Part shown: positions 8,978-17,601 of the stretch, piece after piece
How positions within the stretch are numbered: position 1 is the stretch's first letter
Layout: the number at the start of each line of letters is the position of its first letter
Origin: Latescibacteria bacterium UBA6620
GTDB lineage: Bacteria; Latescibacterota; UBA2968
Direction: 5' to 3'
Assembly: GCA_002433075.1 (NCBI GenBank)
Contig: DJHM01000042.1
Location: forward strand, 1-64,000
DNA: 64,000 nucleotides
Position numbers and translations under genes: made by a program
Notes under the pieces: generated by a model
Seen by the model: the letters and a program-made list of their open reading frames with translations, nothing else
What the model was told of the DNA's origin: nothing
The model's database searches: none

Positions 8978-8980
8978 CGC

Positions 8981-11752
8981 TTACGCTTCCTTTCCCGTTC
9001 TGTTGAGCGCATCGTCCACGAGGTCGGCCTGTTCTTTGAGGTGCCGCCCCATCAACCCGGTCGCCGGACTCGCCGACGGCTTCCGGCCGGCATAGCCGAC
9101 GGGAAGTCGGTTCTCCAGCGCTTTCCGCAGTTTGGGTTCGGCGAAATCCCAGCTGCCCATATTCTGAGGTTCTTCCTGGGCCCAAACCACTTCCTCCGTC
9201 TTGCTGTAGCGCGCCAGGATTTCGGCCACCTCTTTCCACGGGAAGGGGTGCAGCTGCTCCACGCGGATGACGGCCACGTCCTTCACGTTCCTCTCGTTTT
9301 GCGCGGCGAGAAGGTCAAAGTAGACTTTCCCCGTGCAGAAGACCAGTCGCCGGATGTTCCCCGGTCGCTTGACCAGCGGGTCGTCGAGGATCGGATAGAA
9401 TACGTGATCGGTCAGGTCTTCGAGGGAGGAGGTCGAATCCTTGTGCCGCAAGAGGCTCTTCGGCATAAACAGAATGAGTGGCTTTCTGAAGTCGCGTCTG
9501 ATCTGGCGTCGGAGAAGATGGAAATACTGACCCGGCAGCGTGGGGATAGCAACCTGCATATTGTCCTGGGAGCAGAGCGCCAGATATCTCTCGATACGCG
9601 CGCTCGAATGTTCGGGCCCCTGCCCCTCGAACCCATGAGGCAGGAGCATCACGAGTCCGCTCATCCGCTGCCATTTCTGCTCCGCGCAAGAAATAAACTG
9701 GTCGATCATCGGTTGGGCCATATTCGAGAAATCGCCGAACTGGGCCTCCCAGATCGACAGCCGACGCGGGTCAGCCAGACTGATCCCGTACTCGAAACCC
9801 ACGACCGCAAGCTCGCTCAACATCGAGTTCAACAGCGTAAACTCACCCTGATCTTCCGACAGGTGGGCGAGCGGCCAGTATTGCCGGCCGTTCTCGTGAT
9901 CATGCCAGACGCCGTGTCGGTGGCTAAAGGTGCCCCGTTGGCAGTCCTGCCCGGACAACCGCACCATCGTGCCCTCCAGTAACAGACTCCCGAAGGCCAG
10001 CATTTCGGCGCAGCCCCAGTCCATCGGGGTGTCCCCAAAAACCATATCCCTCCGGGTCTTCACGAGCCGATCGAGCTTTCGGTAGATGTTGAACCCATCG
10101 GGCGTCGTCGTCGCCCGATCGGCGATCGTCTTCAACATCTCCGCTTCGACTCGCGTATCCGCCGTCCAGTCGTCCCCGGCTCGGCTCAACCCCTTCCAAG
10201 CGCCTCCGAACGAACTCATGCTTTCAGCCGGAACCTTTTCGTGCGCACGATCCAGCGCCTGGTCCAACTTCTGGCGCAATGCCTCGCGGATTTCCGTGAC
10301 CCTTTCCTTCGTCAGCACGTTGTGTTCGACCAGGTCGGCTTCGTAGATCTTGTCGATCGTCGGGTGCTTGGCAATCGCCTTGTATCGCGTCGGCTGCGTG
10401 AAAACTGGATCATCTCCCTCGTTGTGACCGTGACGGCGGTAACACCAGAGGTCGATGATCACGTCCGCCTTGAACGCCTGCCGATACCGCATCGCCATCA
10501 TCGCCGTGTGAACCACGGCTTCGGGGTCATCGCCGTTCACGTGGAAAACCGGGGCCTGTACGATCTTGGCCACATCCGACGGGTAAGAGGTAAACCGGCT
10601 CTGTCGGGGTGTCGCCGTAAACCCGATCTGGTTGTTCACGATAATGTGAATGGTACCGCCGTTGTCGTAGCCGTTCAGCTGGGCCAGGCAGAGCGTCTCC
10701 GAAATGATCCCCTGCCCCGTGAACGACGCATCTCCGTGAACCAGAACGGGAACAATCTGGCCCTTCTGGACGTCGCCTCGAATCTCCTGCTTGGCGAACA
10801 CGAGCCCCTCGACGACCGGGTCGATCAATTCGAGGTGGGACGGATTCGGGCTCAGGGACATGTGTACGGTCTGACCGCTCTGCGTGACATAGTCATTCGA
10901 GTAGCCCATATGGTATTTCACGTCGCCCGAGCCATCGACGCCCTGATCCGGCACGGTCCCTTCAAACTCGCTGAAAAGCTGCTCGTAGGGCTTTTCCAGA
11001 ACGTGGGCGAGCACGTTCAGTCGACCGCGGTGGGCCATACCGAGGACCATCTCATCGACTTCAAGTGCGGCCCCCGTTTCCGCAAGGGTCGTGAGGAGAG
11101 GCACGAGCGTTTCTCCCCCTTCGAGGCTGAACCTCTTGTGGCCGATGAACTTCGTATGGAGGTAGTTTTCAAAGCCCTGGGCGGCAACCACCTGGCGGAA
11201 GATCTGTTCTCGATCCTCGTTCGTAAACTTGGGTCGGTTGGAAGTCGGCTCCATCTGGCGCTGAAGCCACTCCTGCTGGCTCTTGTAGGGAATCTCCAGG
11301 TACTCCACCCCGATCGACCGGCAATACGTCGCCTGGAGCTTATCGATCAGATCCCGTAACGTACCATCGGTGTTCCCCCCGAACCCGCAGGAACCGACCT
11401 GCGTGTCCAGGTCGGCTTCGGTGAGCCCGTACTCGCCGATGTCGAGCAGGGGGTGGGGCGGCCGGTCGTAAGAGACCGGGGCGAGGTGGGCAACGAGGTG
11501 CCCCATTCTCCGGTAGGCCGTGACGAGCGAGTCCGCACCCCGCAGGATGCGTCTGGCTGGACCCGCTTCATCTCCCTCTCCGTCCACGGAGAGGCCTGTA
11601 GACCCATCGGCCCCATCGGCGAGTTCGAACCCCGCGAAAAAGGCTCGCCAATCCGTGCTGACGACCTCTGGATTCTGACGATACTTCGCCCACATCTCCT
11701 CGACGTAAGCGACATTCTCGATGTGAGCGAAGTCAAATTCGGACATACGCAT
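8981..11752 (-). CDS. sucA: 2-oxoglutarate dehydrogenase E1 component
   Basis: 923 residues, close to the usual 930. It decarboxylates 2-oxoglutarate with thiamine diphosphate. The N-terminal tail (YVEEMWAKYRQNPEVVSTDWRAFF), the GMAHRGRLNVLAHV block, the ThDP site around GDASFTGQG...NNQIGFT, and HGFEGQGPEHSSARIER are all diagnostic. Two ATGs lie two codons apart; the inner one at 11746 (MSEFDF) is better spaced from GGAG. First gene of the minus-strand sucA-sucB-lpd operon; a promoter candidate lies at 11787-11816. Confidence 0.97.
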   Translation of the reverse strand: MRMSEFDFAHIENVAYVEEMWAKYRQNPEVVSTDWRAFFAGFELADGADGSTGLSVDGEGDEAGPARRILRGADSLVTAYRRMGHLVAHLAPVSYDRPPHPLLDIGEYGLTEADLDTQVGSCGFGGNTDGTLRDLIDKLQATYCRSIGVEYLEIPYKSQQEWLQRQMEPTSNRPKFTNEDREQIFRQVVAAQGFENYLHTKFIGHKRFSLEGGETLVPLLTTLAETGAALEVDEMVLGMAHRGRLNVLAHVLEKPYEQLFSEFEGTVPDQGVDGSGDVKYHMGYSNDYVTQSGQTVHMSLSPNPSHLELIDPVVEGLVFAKQEIRGDVQKGQIVPVLVHGDASFTGQGIISETLCLAQLNGYDNGGTIHIIVNNQIGFTATPRQSRFTSYPSDVAKIVQAPVFHVNGDDPEAVVHTAMMAMRYRQAFKADVIIDLWCYRRHGHNEGDDPVFTQPTRYKAIAKHPTIDKIYEADLVEHNVLTKERVTEIREALRQKLDQALDRAHEKVPAESMSSFGGAWKGLSRAGDDWTADTRVEAEMLKTIADRATTTPDGFNIYRKLDRLVKTRRDMVFGDTPMDWGCAEMLAFGSLLLEGTMVRLSGQDCQRGTFSHRHGVWHDHENGRQYWPLAHLSEDQGEFTLLNSMLSELAVVGFEYGISLADPRRLSIWEAQFGDFSNMAQPMIDQFISCAEQKWQRMSGLVMLLPHGFEGQGPEHSSARIERYLALCSQDNMQVAIPTLPGQYFHLLRRQIRRDFRKPLILFMPKSLLRHKDSTSSLEDLTDHVFYPILDDPLVKRPGNIRRLVFCTGKVYFDLLAAQNERNVKDVAVIRVEQLHPFPWKEVAEILARYSKTEEVVWAQEEPQNMGSWDFAEPKLRKALENRLPVGYAGRKPSASPATGLMGRHLKEQADLVDDALNRTGKEA

Positions 11753-11786
11753 ATCTCCGGATCGAGATTCGACTGAAAGGCCGGCT

Positions 11787-11816
11787 AAGGTAGCAAGACG
11801 CTGACGCTAATGTCAA
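11787..11816 (-). promoter_or_regulatory. Sigma70-type promoter for sucA
   Basis: On the minus strand: -35 TTGACA (11811-11816), 18-bp spacer, -10 TACCTT (11787-11792). It is about 35 bp before the sucA start. The -10 box is imperfect. Confidence 0.5.
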
Positions 11817-11893
11817 GGTAAACAACAAAATATGACTGATTCAGAGCTCCGGGAAGGGCACCGATCTGCCGGTGGCGCGTAAGATCTTTTTCA

Positions 11894-11922
11894 TTGACAC
11901 CCTCTAATCTATAAGTTATCTT
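11894..11922 (+). promoter_or_regulatory. Sigma70-type promoter of the ilv-leu operon
   Basis: -35 TTGACA (11894-11899), exact 17-bp spacer, -10 TATCTT (11917-11922). Transcription would begin near 11929 and run through the leader peptide and attenuator into ilvH. It lies divergent to the sucA promoter. Confidence 0.75.
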
Positions 11923-11973
11923 TTAAGTTCTAAGCAGGACAGGACCTTACACTCGTCTCGACACCTGAAAATC

Positions 11974-12141
11974 ATGAACGGTTATGCCAAAACAGCCGAT
12001 TTGACGGCCTCCCCGGCCCGACTTTCTTCGTCCCCACCTGCCGGTCGCTCGATCCTGCCCCGGGCGACCGCTGGCCGTTCGCTTATTCTACTCGTAGTCA
12101 TCATTGTTAAGAGCCTTCCTGCAGCTCTTCTTGCAGCTTAG
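11974..12141 (+). CDS. Branched-chain amino-acid leader peptide (attenuator peptide)
   Basis: A 55-codon ORF from ATG 11974 to TAG 12139-12141. Residues 37-45 read LILLVVIIV: nine consecutive Leu, Ile and Val codons at 12082-12108, followed by KSLPAALLAA. This is the composition expected of an ilv/leu attenuator peptide, comparable in principle to the E. coli ilvL and ivbL peptides. The Shine-Dalgarno site is weak, so the exact start is uncertain, but the regulatory codon run and stop are clear. It ends one base before the antiterminator arm at 12143. Confidence 0.8.
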   Translation: MNGYAKTADLTASPARLSSSPPAGRSILPRATAGRSLILLVVIIVKSLPAALLAA

Positions 12142-12142
12142 C

Positions 12143-12214
12143 GGCTCAATTCCACTCACACCCACATTCGAGATTGTGAATTGAGCCTCTGAAGCGATTC
12201 AAAGGCTTTTTTTT
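12143..12214 (+). promoter_or_regulatory. Transcription attenuator (antiterminator/terminator) before ilvH
   Basis: Antiterminator: GGCTCAATTC (12143-12152) pairs perfectly with GAATTGAGCC (12178-12187). Terminator: 12184-12193 (AGCCTCTGAA) pairs with 12198-12207 (TTCAAAGGCT) with one mismatch and loop GCGA, followed by eight T (12207-12214). The two structures share 12184-12187 and are mutually exclusive. A ribosome stalled on the Leu/Ile/Val run (12082-12108) leaves 12143-12152 free, so the antiterminator forms and ilvH is transcribed. A ribosome reaching the stop at 12139 covers that arm and lets the terminator form. Confidence 0.88.
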
Positions 12215-12235
12215 GTGCCCAACAGGACCTGAACG

Positions 12236-12733
12236 ATGCCGAAAAAACATACAATATGCGCACTTGTCGAGAATCACTTCGGTGTCCTCGGCCGGGTCGC
12301 CGGACTCTTCTCCAGTCGTGGATACAATATCGACAGCCTCTCCGTCGGTGAGACCGAAGATCCCAAAATTTCCCGGATGACGATCGTGGTACGTGGAAAC
12401 GATCGCGTACTCGAGCAGGTCGTAAAGCAGTTGAACCGGCTAATCGACGTCATCCGTGTCATCGATATCACGCAGGGCGCCTTCATCGAACGTGAGTTGG
12501 CCCTCGTGAAGGTCAAGGCAACCCCGGCCACCCGATCCGAGATCATTCAGATCGCTGAGGTCTTTCGGGCCAACATCGTCGATGTCAGCACCTCTTCCAT
12601 GACGATCGAAGCCACCGGCAAAGAAGACAAAATCAACGCGATGACCACGATGCTCGCTCAATACGGCATCAACGAAATGGCCAGAACAGGCAACGTAGCC
12701 CTGCTGCGAGATTCGCAACCTGGACAGGCCTGA
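12236..12733 (+). CDS. ilvH: Acetolactate synthase small (regulatory) subunit
   Basis: 165 residues, standard length. The N-terminal ACT domain (ICALVENHFGVLGRVAGLFSSRGYNIDSL) binds valine and confers feedback control; the C-terminal half activates the catalytic subunit. The catalytic subunit gene ilvB, usually just upstream, is not in this window: the attenuator precedes ilvH directly, so ilvB must be elsewhere. First enzyme-related gene of the attenuated operon, 24 bp before ilvC. Confidence 0.95.
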   Translation: MPKKHTICALVENHFGVLGRVAGLFSSRGYNIDSLSVGETEDPKISRMTIVVRGNDRVLEQVVKQLNRLIDVIRVIDITQGAFIERELALVKVKATPATRSEIIQIAEVFRANIVDVSTSSMTIEATGKEDKINAMTTMLAQYGINEMARTGNVALLRDSQPGQA

Positions 12734-12757
12734 GGCCATTACAGGGAGGAACGCAGG

Positions 12758-13753
12758 ATGGAGATGTATTATGAAAAAGACGCCGATCTCGGGCTCCTGA
12801 GCGACAAGACCGTGGCCGTCCTCGGCTTCGGGAGCCAAGGACACGCCCACGCGCTCAACCTGCACGACAGCGGTGTCAAGGTCGTCGTCGGCCTGCGCGA
12901 AGGCAGCGCGTCGCGTAAACACGCCTCCGACGAGGGTCTCGAAGTCGTCTCCCCCGCAGACGCGGCGGCCGCAGGCGATATCATCATGGTCCTCGTGCCC
13001 GACGAGCATCAGCGAACCGTTTTTCAGACCGACATCAAGCCGGGCCTCAAGGCAGGCAATGCCCTTGCATTCGCCCACGGGTTCAACATCCACTACGGTC
13101 AGGTCGTGCCTCCCCCCGACGTCGACGTTTTCATGATCGCCCCCAAGGGCCCGGGACACCTGGTTCGTCGCGTATTCTCCCAGGGCGGAGGTGTCCCCTG
13201 CCTGATCGCCGTCGAGCAGGATGCGACCGGCAAGGCCAAGGAAATCGGGCTCGCCTACGGGAAGGGCATCGGAGGCGCACGCGCGGGGATTATCGAGACC
13301 ACGTTCCGCGAAGAGACCGAGACCGACCTGTTCGGAGAACAATCCGTTCTATGCGGCGGCCTGACCGAGCTGATTCGAGCAGGATTCGACACACTCGTCG
13401 AAGCCGGCTACCAACCCGAAATCGCCTACTTCGAGTGCTTGCACGAGGTCAAACTCATCGTAGACCTCATCTACGAGGGCGGCATCGCAAACATGCGGTC
13501 TTCCATCTCAGACACGGCCGAATACGGCGACCTGACCCGAGGACAGCGCATCATCACCGATGAGACCCGCACGGAAATGAAGCGCATTCTGAACGACATC
13601 CAATCCGGCCAGTTCCCACGGGAGTGGCTCGTTGAGAACCAAGTTGGGCGCCCGCTCTACAACGCCCGCAAGCGCCAGGACCAGGAGCACCTGATCGAGG
13701 AAGTCGGTACGAAACTGAGGGGCATGATGTCCTGGCTGGAACAGGACGGCTAA
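12758..13753 (+). CDS. ilvC: Ketol-acid reductoisomerase (NADP+), class I
   Basis: 331 residues, the short class I form. It converts acetolactate or acetohydroxybutyrate to the dihydroxy acid. The nucleotide site is VLGFGSQGHAHALNL; the Mg2+/substrate residues are in the KARI C-terminal knot (FGEQSVLCGG, EVKLIVDLIYEGG, SDTAEYGD). A GGGAGGA Shine-Dalgarno site precedes the ATG. Lies in the operon between ilvH and leuA. Confidence 0.97.
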   Translation: MEMYYEKDADLGLLSDKTVAVLGFGSQGHAHALNLHDSGVKVVVGLREGSASRKHASDEGLEVVSPADAAAAGDIIMVLVPDEHQRTVFQTDIKPGLKAGNALAFAHGFNIHYGQVVPPPDVDVFMIAPKGPGHLVRRVFSQGGGVPCLIAVEQDATGKAKEIGLAYGKGIGGARAGIIETTFREETETDLFGEQSVLCGGLTELIRAGFDTLVEAGYQPEIAYFECLHEVKLIVDLIYEGGIANMRSSISDTAEYGDLTRGQRIITDETRTEMKRILNDIQSGQFPREWLVENQVGRPLYNARKRQDQEHLIEEVGTKLRGMMSWLEQDG

Positions 13754-13803
13754 CAGTCCATTAAGACCCGACACAGGCGACGCACTTGAAGGAGGTGAGG
13801 CAG

Positions 13804-13926
13804 ATGGAATCCGACCTTTCAGACCTTACGGGCACACAGAACAGATTCAACCTCGTACGGCGGGTTGATCGATGTGTGGCAAGGTTCCACCTGCCTGCCC
13901 CATTCAGCTCCCGAAATCAGGAGTAG
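13804..13926 (+). CDS. Small ORF of 40 codons with near-perfect Shine-Dalgarno site
   Basis: The sequence AAGGAGGTGAGG (13789-13800) precedes ATG 13804 at ideal spacing, the strongest ribosome-binding site in this operon. The product begins MESDLSDLTGTQNRFNL and is basic in the middle (VRRVDRCVARF). The TAG at 13924 lies 7 bp before the leuA ATG, so translation through it could be coupled to leuA. It lacks a run of regulatory codons, so it is not an obvious attenuator peptide. No family recognised; it may be a translational enhancer ORF rather than a functional protein. Confidence 0.45.
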   Translation: MESDLSDLTGTQNRFNLVRRVDRCVARFHLPAPFSSRNQE

Positions 13927-13933
13927 CAGACCC

Positions 13934-15484
13934 ATGGATCAGAACACCAAAGACCAGGTCGTCATTTTCGACACCACGTTGAGGGACGCCGAACAAACGC
14001 CCGGATGCTCGCTGACGACGCGTGAAAAACTCGAAATTGCCCATCAGCTGGCGCGTCTGAACGTCGACGTCATTGAGGCCGGTTTCCCCGTTTCGTCGAA
14101 CGAAGACTTCGAGGCGGTTAAACGCATCGCGAACGAGGTCGAAGGCCCCCGGATCTGCGGTCTGGCCCGCGCGGTCAGGCTCGACATCGAACGTGCCGGA
14201 GAAGCTCTGGCCGGCGCCCCGAAGACGCGGCTGCATACGTTCATCGGCAGTTCGCCCCAGCATCGTGCCATGATGAGAAAATCGCCTGAGGAAGTCCTCA
14301 AAATGGCCGTCGATGCCGTCGAGCTTGCCCGGGCTCAATGCGAGAACGTCGAGTTCTCCCCGATGGATGCGGTCCGTACCGAGCCGGATTATCTGTACGA
14401 GATGGTTGAAGCCACCATCGCCACCGGCGCTACGACGATCAACATTCCGGACACCGTCGGATACGCCGTCCCGGACCAGTTCGGACAGCTCATCGCGGAT
14501 ATCATCTCCCACGTGGGGAACGTCGATGACGCGATCATCAGCGTGCACTGTCACGACGACTTGGGGATGGCCGTCTCCAATTCCCTGACCGCCCTGAAGC
14601 GCGGAGCCCGTCAGGCGGAGTGCACGATCAACGGTCTGGGCGAACGCGCGGGCAATGCGTCGCTCGAAGAGATCGTGATGGCCGTCCTCACCCGGGGCGA
14701 CTATTTCGGCATCGCCTGTGATGTCAACCCAAAAGAGATCATCAACACGAGCCGCCTCGTTTCCCGGCTGATGAACGTCAGCGTCCCCCCCAACAAAGCC
14801 ATCGTCGGGGCGAACGCGTTCGCGCACAGTTCGGGCATCCACCAGGACGGCGTCCTCAAAAGCCGCGACAACTTCGAAATTATGGCTCCCCAGGATGTCG
14901 GTCTGGAGCAGACACAGATCGTCCTGACGGCGCGTTCGGGTCGCCACGCCCTGCGCCATCGCCTGGAGGAACTGGGCTACGAGCTCTCTCCCGAAGACAT
15001 CGAAAAAGCCTACGAGCGGTTCATCGTCGTCGCCGACAAGAAGAAGGAAGTGTTCGACGAGGATCTCATCGCCATCGTCAGCGACGAGCTTACCGACATC
15101 CCGGAAAAATATCACCTCGAGTATATGCACACCGTCAGCGGCACCGGAATGGTCCCCTCCGCCACCATCCGGCTCACCATCGACGGAAACAGCGAGGTGC
15201 AGGAATCCGCCTGGGGTGACGGCCCTGTCGACGCCGCGTACAAGGCGGTCAAGACTGCTGCGGGCACGGAGGCTCGGGTCGAGCAATACGCCATCCAGGC
15301 CATCACGAGCGGGGCCGAGGCCCTCGGTGAGGTCACAGTGCGACTGAGCGAAGGAGGACGCGCGGCAACCGGCCGGGCCGTGTCGACCGACGTCATCGAG
15401 GCGAGCGTCAAAGCCTACATAGACGGCCTCAACCGGCTGGAGATTCAAGCCGGTATTCAACGCCAGCGCGCCGAGGCCGTGTAG
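13934..15484 (+). CDS. leuA: 2-isopropylmalate synthase
   Basis: 516 residues from ATG 13934, which has AGGAG ten bases upstream. The frame opens further upstream (TTG 13865), but the family begins near VVIFDTTLRDAEQTPG, so the shorter start is preferred. HMGL-like TIM barrel with DTTLRD, the metal site HCHDDLGMA and NGLGERAGN; the C-terminal LeuA allosteric domain (about residues 390-510) gives leucine feedback. It condenses 2-oxoisovalerate with acetyl-CoA. Followed by leuC after 10 bp. Confidence 0.97.
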   Translation: MDQNTKDQVVIFDTTLRDAEQTPGCSLTTREKLEIAHQLARLNVDVIEAGFPVSSNEDFEAVKRIANEVEGPRICGLARAVRLDIERAGEALAGAPKTRLHTFIGSSPQHRAMMRKSPEEVLKMAVDAVELARAQCENVEFSPMDAVRTEPDYLYEMVEATIATGATTINIPDTVGYAVPDQFGQLIADIISHVGNVDDAIISVHCHDDLGMAVSNSLTALKRGARQAECTINGLGERAGNASLEEIVMAVLTRGDYFGIACDVNPKEIINTSRLVSRLMNVSVPPNKAIVGANAFAHSSGIHQDGVLKSRDNFEIMAPQDVGLEQTQIVLTARSGRHALRHRLEELGYELSPEDIEKAYERFIVVADKKKEVFDEDLIAIVSDELTDIPEKYHLEYMHTVSGTGMVPSATIRLTIDGNSEVQESAWGDGPVDAAYKAVKTAAGTEARVEQYAIQAITSGAEALGEVTVRLSEGGRAATGRAVSTDVIEASVKAYIDGLNRLEIQAGIQRQRAEAV

Positions 15485-15494
15485 GGGAACGTCG

Positions 15495-16895
15495 ATGGGA
15501 AAACCACTGTTCAACAAAGTCTGGGATGCGCACGCAGTCCGTAGGTTGCCTTCGGGAAAAACACAGCTGTTCGTTGGACTCCACCTGGTTCACGAAGTCA
15601 CCAGTCCTCAGGCCTTCGACATGATGCGCGAGAGCGGTCTCGAAGTCGCCTACCCGGACCGCACCTTCGCAACCGTCGACCACATCGTGCCCACAGATGT
15701 TCGGACACGCCCGTTCGCCGACGAAATGGCTGAGCAAATGATGGTCGCGATCGAGAAAAACGCTGATGAGTTCGAGATCCCTCTGTTCGACATGAACGAC
15801 GACCGTCAAGGCATCGTTCACGTCATCGGTCCCGAGTTGGGACTGAGCCAGCCCGGAATGACGATCGCCTGCGGGGACAGCCATACGTCAACCCACGGGG
15901 CCTTCGGAGCCATCGCCTTCGGCATCGGCACTTCACAGGTAAGGGATGTGCTTGCCACACAATGCCTTGCGATGGATCCCCTGAAGGTTCGCCTCATAAA
16001 GGTCGACGGGGACCTCGCCGACGGCGTCTACGCCAAAGACGTCGTACTCAACGTCATCCGCCAGTTGGGCGTCAAGGGCGGCGTGGGGTATGCCTACGAG
16101 TTCGGGGGCGACACCCTGGCTCGGATGTCGATGGAAGGCAGAATGTCGATCTGCAATATGTCGATCGAAGGCGGGGCGCGAGCCGGATACGTCAACCCCG
16201 ACCAGACGACCTTCGACTATCTGGAGGGACGCCCTCACAGTCCAGCCGGAGATGCATTCGAACGAGCGGTCGACTGGTGGACGTCTATCGCATCTGACGA
16301 GGATGCCGACTACGACGACGTCTACGATCTCGACGCCGCATCGATAGAACCGACCGTCACCTGGGGCATTACCCCCGGACAGGCCATTGGCGTAAGTGAA
16401 AAGGTCCCCGCCCTTACCGACCTGCAGGACGACGATCGGGATGTCGCGTGCGAAGCCTACGATTACATGGATTTCCAGCCCGGCCATCCCATCGCGGGAA
16501 CCAGAATTGACGTCGCCTTCATCGGGTCGTGCACGAACAGCCGGATCTCCGACCTTCGTGAAGCGGCCCGAGTCGCCAAGGGCCGCAAGGTCGCCAGCCA
16601 CGTCAAGCCGCTTGTCGTTCCCGGTTCAAAGAACGTGCTCGAAGCGGCCGAGGCAGAGGGCCTGCACGAAATTTTCATTGAGGCCGGGTTCGAATGGCGA
16701 AGCGCCGGATGTTCGATGTGTCTTGCCATGAACCCCGACAAACTTCAAGGCCGTCAGATTTCGGCCTCGTCCAGCAATCGAAATTTCAAGGGTCGTCAGG
16801 GAAGCCCAACGGGGCGCACGCTCCTGATGAGCCCCGCAATGGTCGCGGCCGCCGCGATCGCGGGTGAGATCACCGACGTTCGGCAAATGCTGTAA
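15495..16895 (+). CDS. leuC: 3-isopropylmalate dehydratase large subunit
   Basis: 466 residues, normal length. Aconitase-family subunit that binds a [4Fe-4S] cluster through Cys residues in the IGSCTNSR and GCSMCLAMN segments. The substrate signatures CGDSHTSTHGAFG and DHIVPTD are present. Works with LeuD to isomerise 2- to 3-isopropylmalate. Lies 14 bp before leuD. Confidence 0.97.
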   Translation: MGKPLFNKVWDAHAVRRLPSGKTQLFVGLHLVHEVTSPQAFDMMRESGLEVAYPDRTFATVDHIVPTDVRTRPFADEMAEQMMVAIEKNADEFEIPLFDMNDDRQGIVHVIGPELGLSQPGMTIACGDSHTSTHGAFGAIAFGIGTSQVRDVLATQCLAMDPLKVRLIKVDGDLADGVYAKDVVLNVIRQLGVKGGVGYAYEFGGDTLARMSMEGRMSICNMSIEGGARAGYVNPDQTTFDYLEGRPHSPAGDAFERAVDWWTSIASDEDADYDDVYDLDAASIEPTVTWGITPGQAIGVSEKVPALTDLQDDDRDVACEAYDYMDFQPGHPIAGTRIDVAFIGSCTNSRISDLREAARVAKGRKVASHVKPLVVPGSKNVLEAAEAEGLHEIFIEAGFEWRSAGCSMCLAMNPDKLQGRQISASSSNRNFKGRQGSPTGRTLLMSPAMVAAAAIAGEITDVRQML

Positions 16896-16909
16896 ACACC
16901 GAGGAAAAC

Positions 16910-17512
16910 ATGCCTGCTTCTTCCATCAGCCAGGTCGCAGGTCCCGGAATCGCTCTCCGCGGGAGCGACATCGACACGGATCGCATTATCCCGGCGCGTT
17001 TCCTGCGAATGATTACGTTCGACGGACTTGGCGATCACGCCTTTGAAGACGACAGAAAGTCCAACCCAGAACACCCATTCAACGACGGCCGGTTTCGAGA
17101 CGCTGCAGTGCTCGTAGCGAACGGCAACTTCGGGTGCGGATCATCCCGCGAACACGCGCCCCAAGCTCTTCAGCGTTGGGGAATCCAGGCGATCGTGGGC
17201 GAGTCGTTCGCGGAGATCTTCCAGGGCAATTGCACGGTAATGGGCATCCCCTGCGTAACCGCATCTTCCGCAGATGTGGCGAAACTCCAGGATGCCGTCG
17301 AAGCCGACCCCTCGCAGCCTCTGGATGTGGACCTAGCGAAGAAGACCGTCACCTGCGGGAACCTGGTCACGCAAGTCGACCTGCCGGAGGGAAACCGCGT
17401 GTCCCTGCTCGAAGGAGCGTGGGATGCGACAGGTATGCTTCTGGAGGGCGCCGACGCTGTCAGGGAGGTGGCGAACAGCCTCCCCTACGCACGCGGATTC
17501 GAGCGGGACTGA
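16910..17512 (+). CDS. leuD: 3-isopropylmalate dehydratase small subunit
   Basis: 200 residues. Swivel-domain partner of LeuC; the family motifs GSDIDTDRIIPARFL and GNFGCGSSREHAPQAL (substrate-binding SREHA) are clear. A gap of 89 bp without a recognisable gene separates it from leuB. Confidence 0.96.
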   Translation: MPASSISQVAGPGIALRGSDIDTDRIIPARFLRMITFDGLGDHAFEDDRKSNPEHPFNDGRFRDAAVLVANGNFGCGSSREHAPQALQRWGIQAIVGESFAEIFQGNCTVMGIPCVTASSADVAKLQDAVEADPSQPLDVDLAKKTVTCGNLVTQVDLPEGNRVSLLEGAWDATGMLLEGADAVREVANSLPYARGFERD

Positions 17513-17601
17513 AACCAGCGATTCATGTGGGACGGAATCCCGCGAATCTTGCGGACTGAATCATCACGAAATCTGTACTAACAGCTTGATCGGAGGAATA
17601 C

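Noticed and set aside
13904..15517. 537-codon minus-strand ORF
   Set aside because: Antisense shadow of leuA, which is unmistakable.
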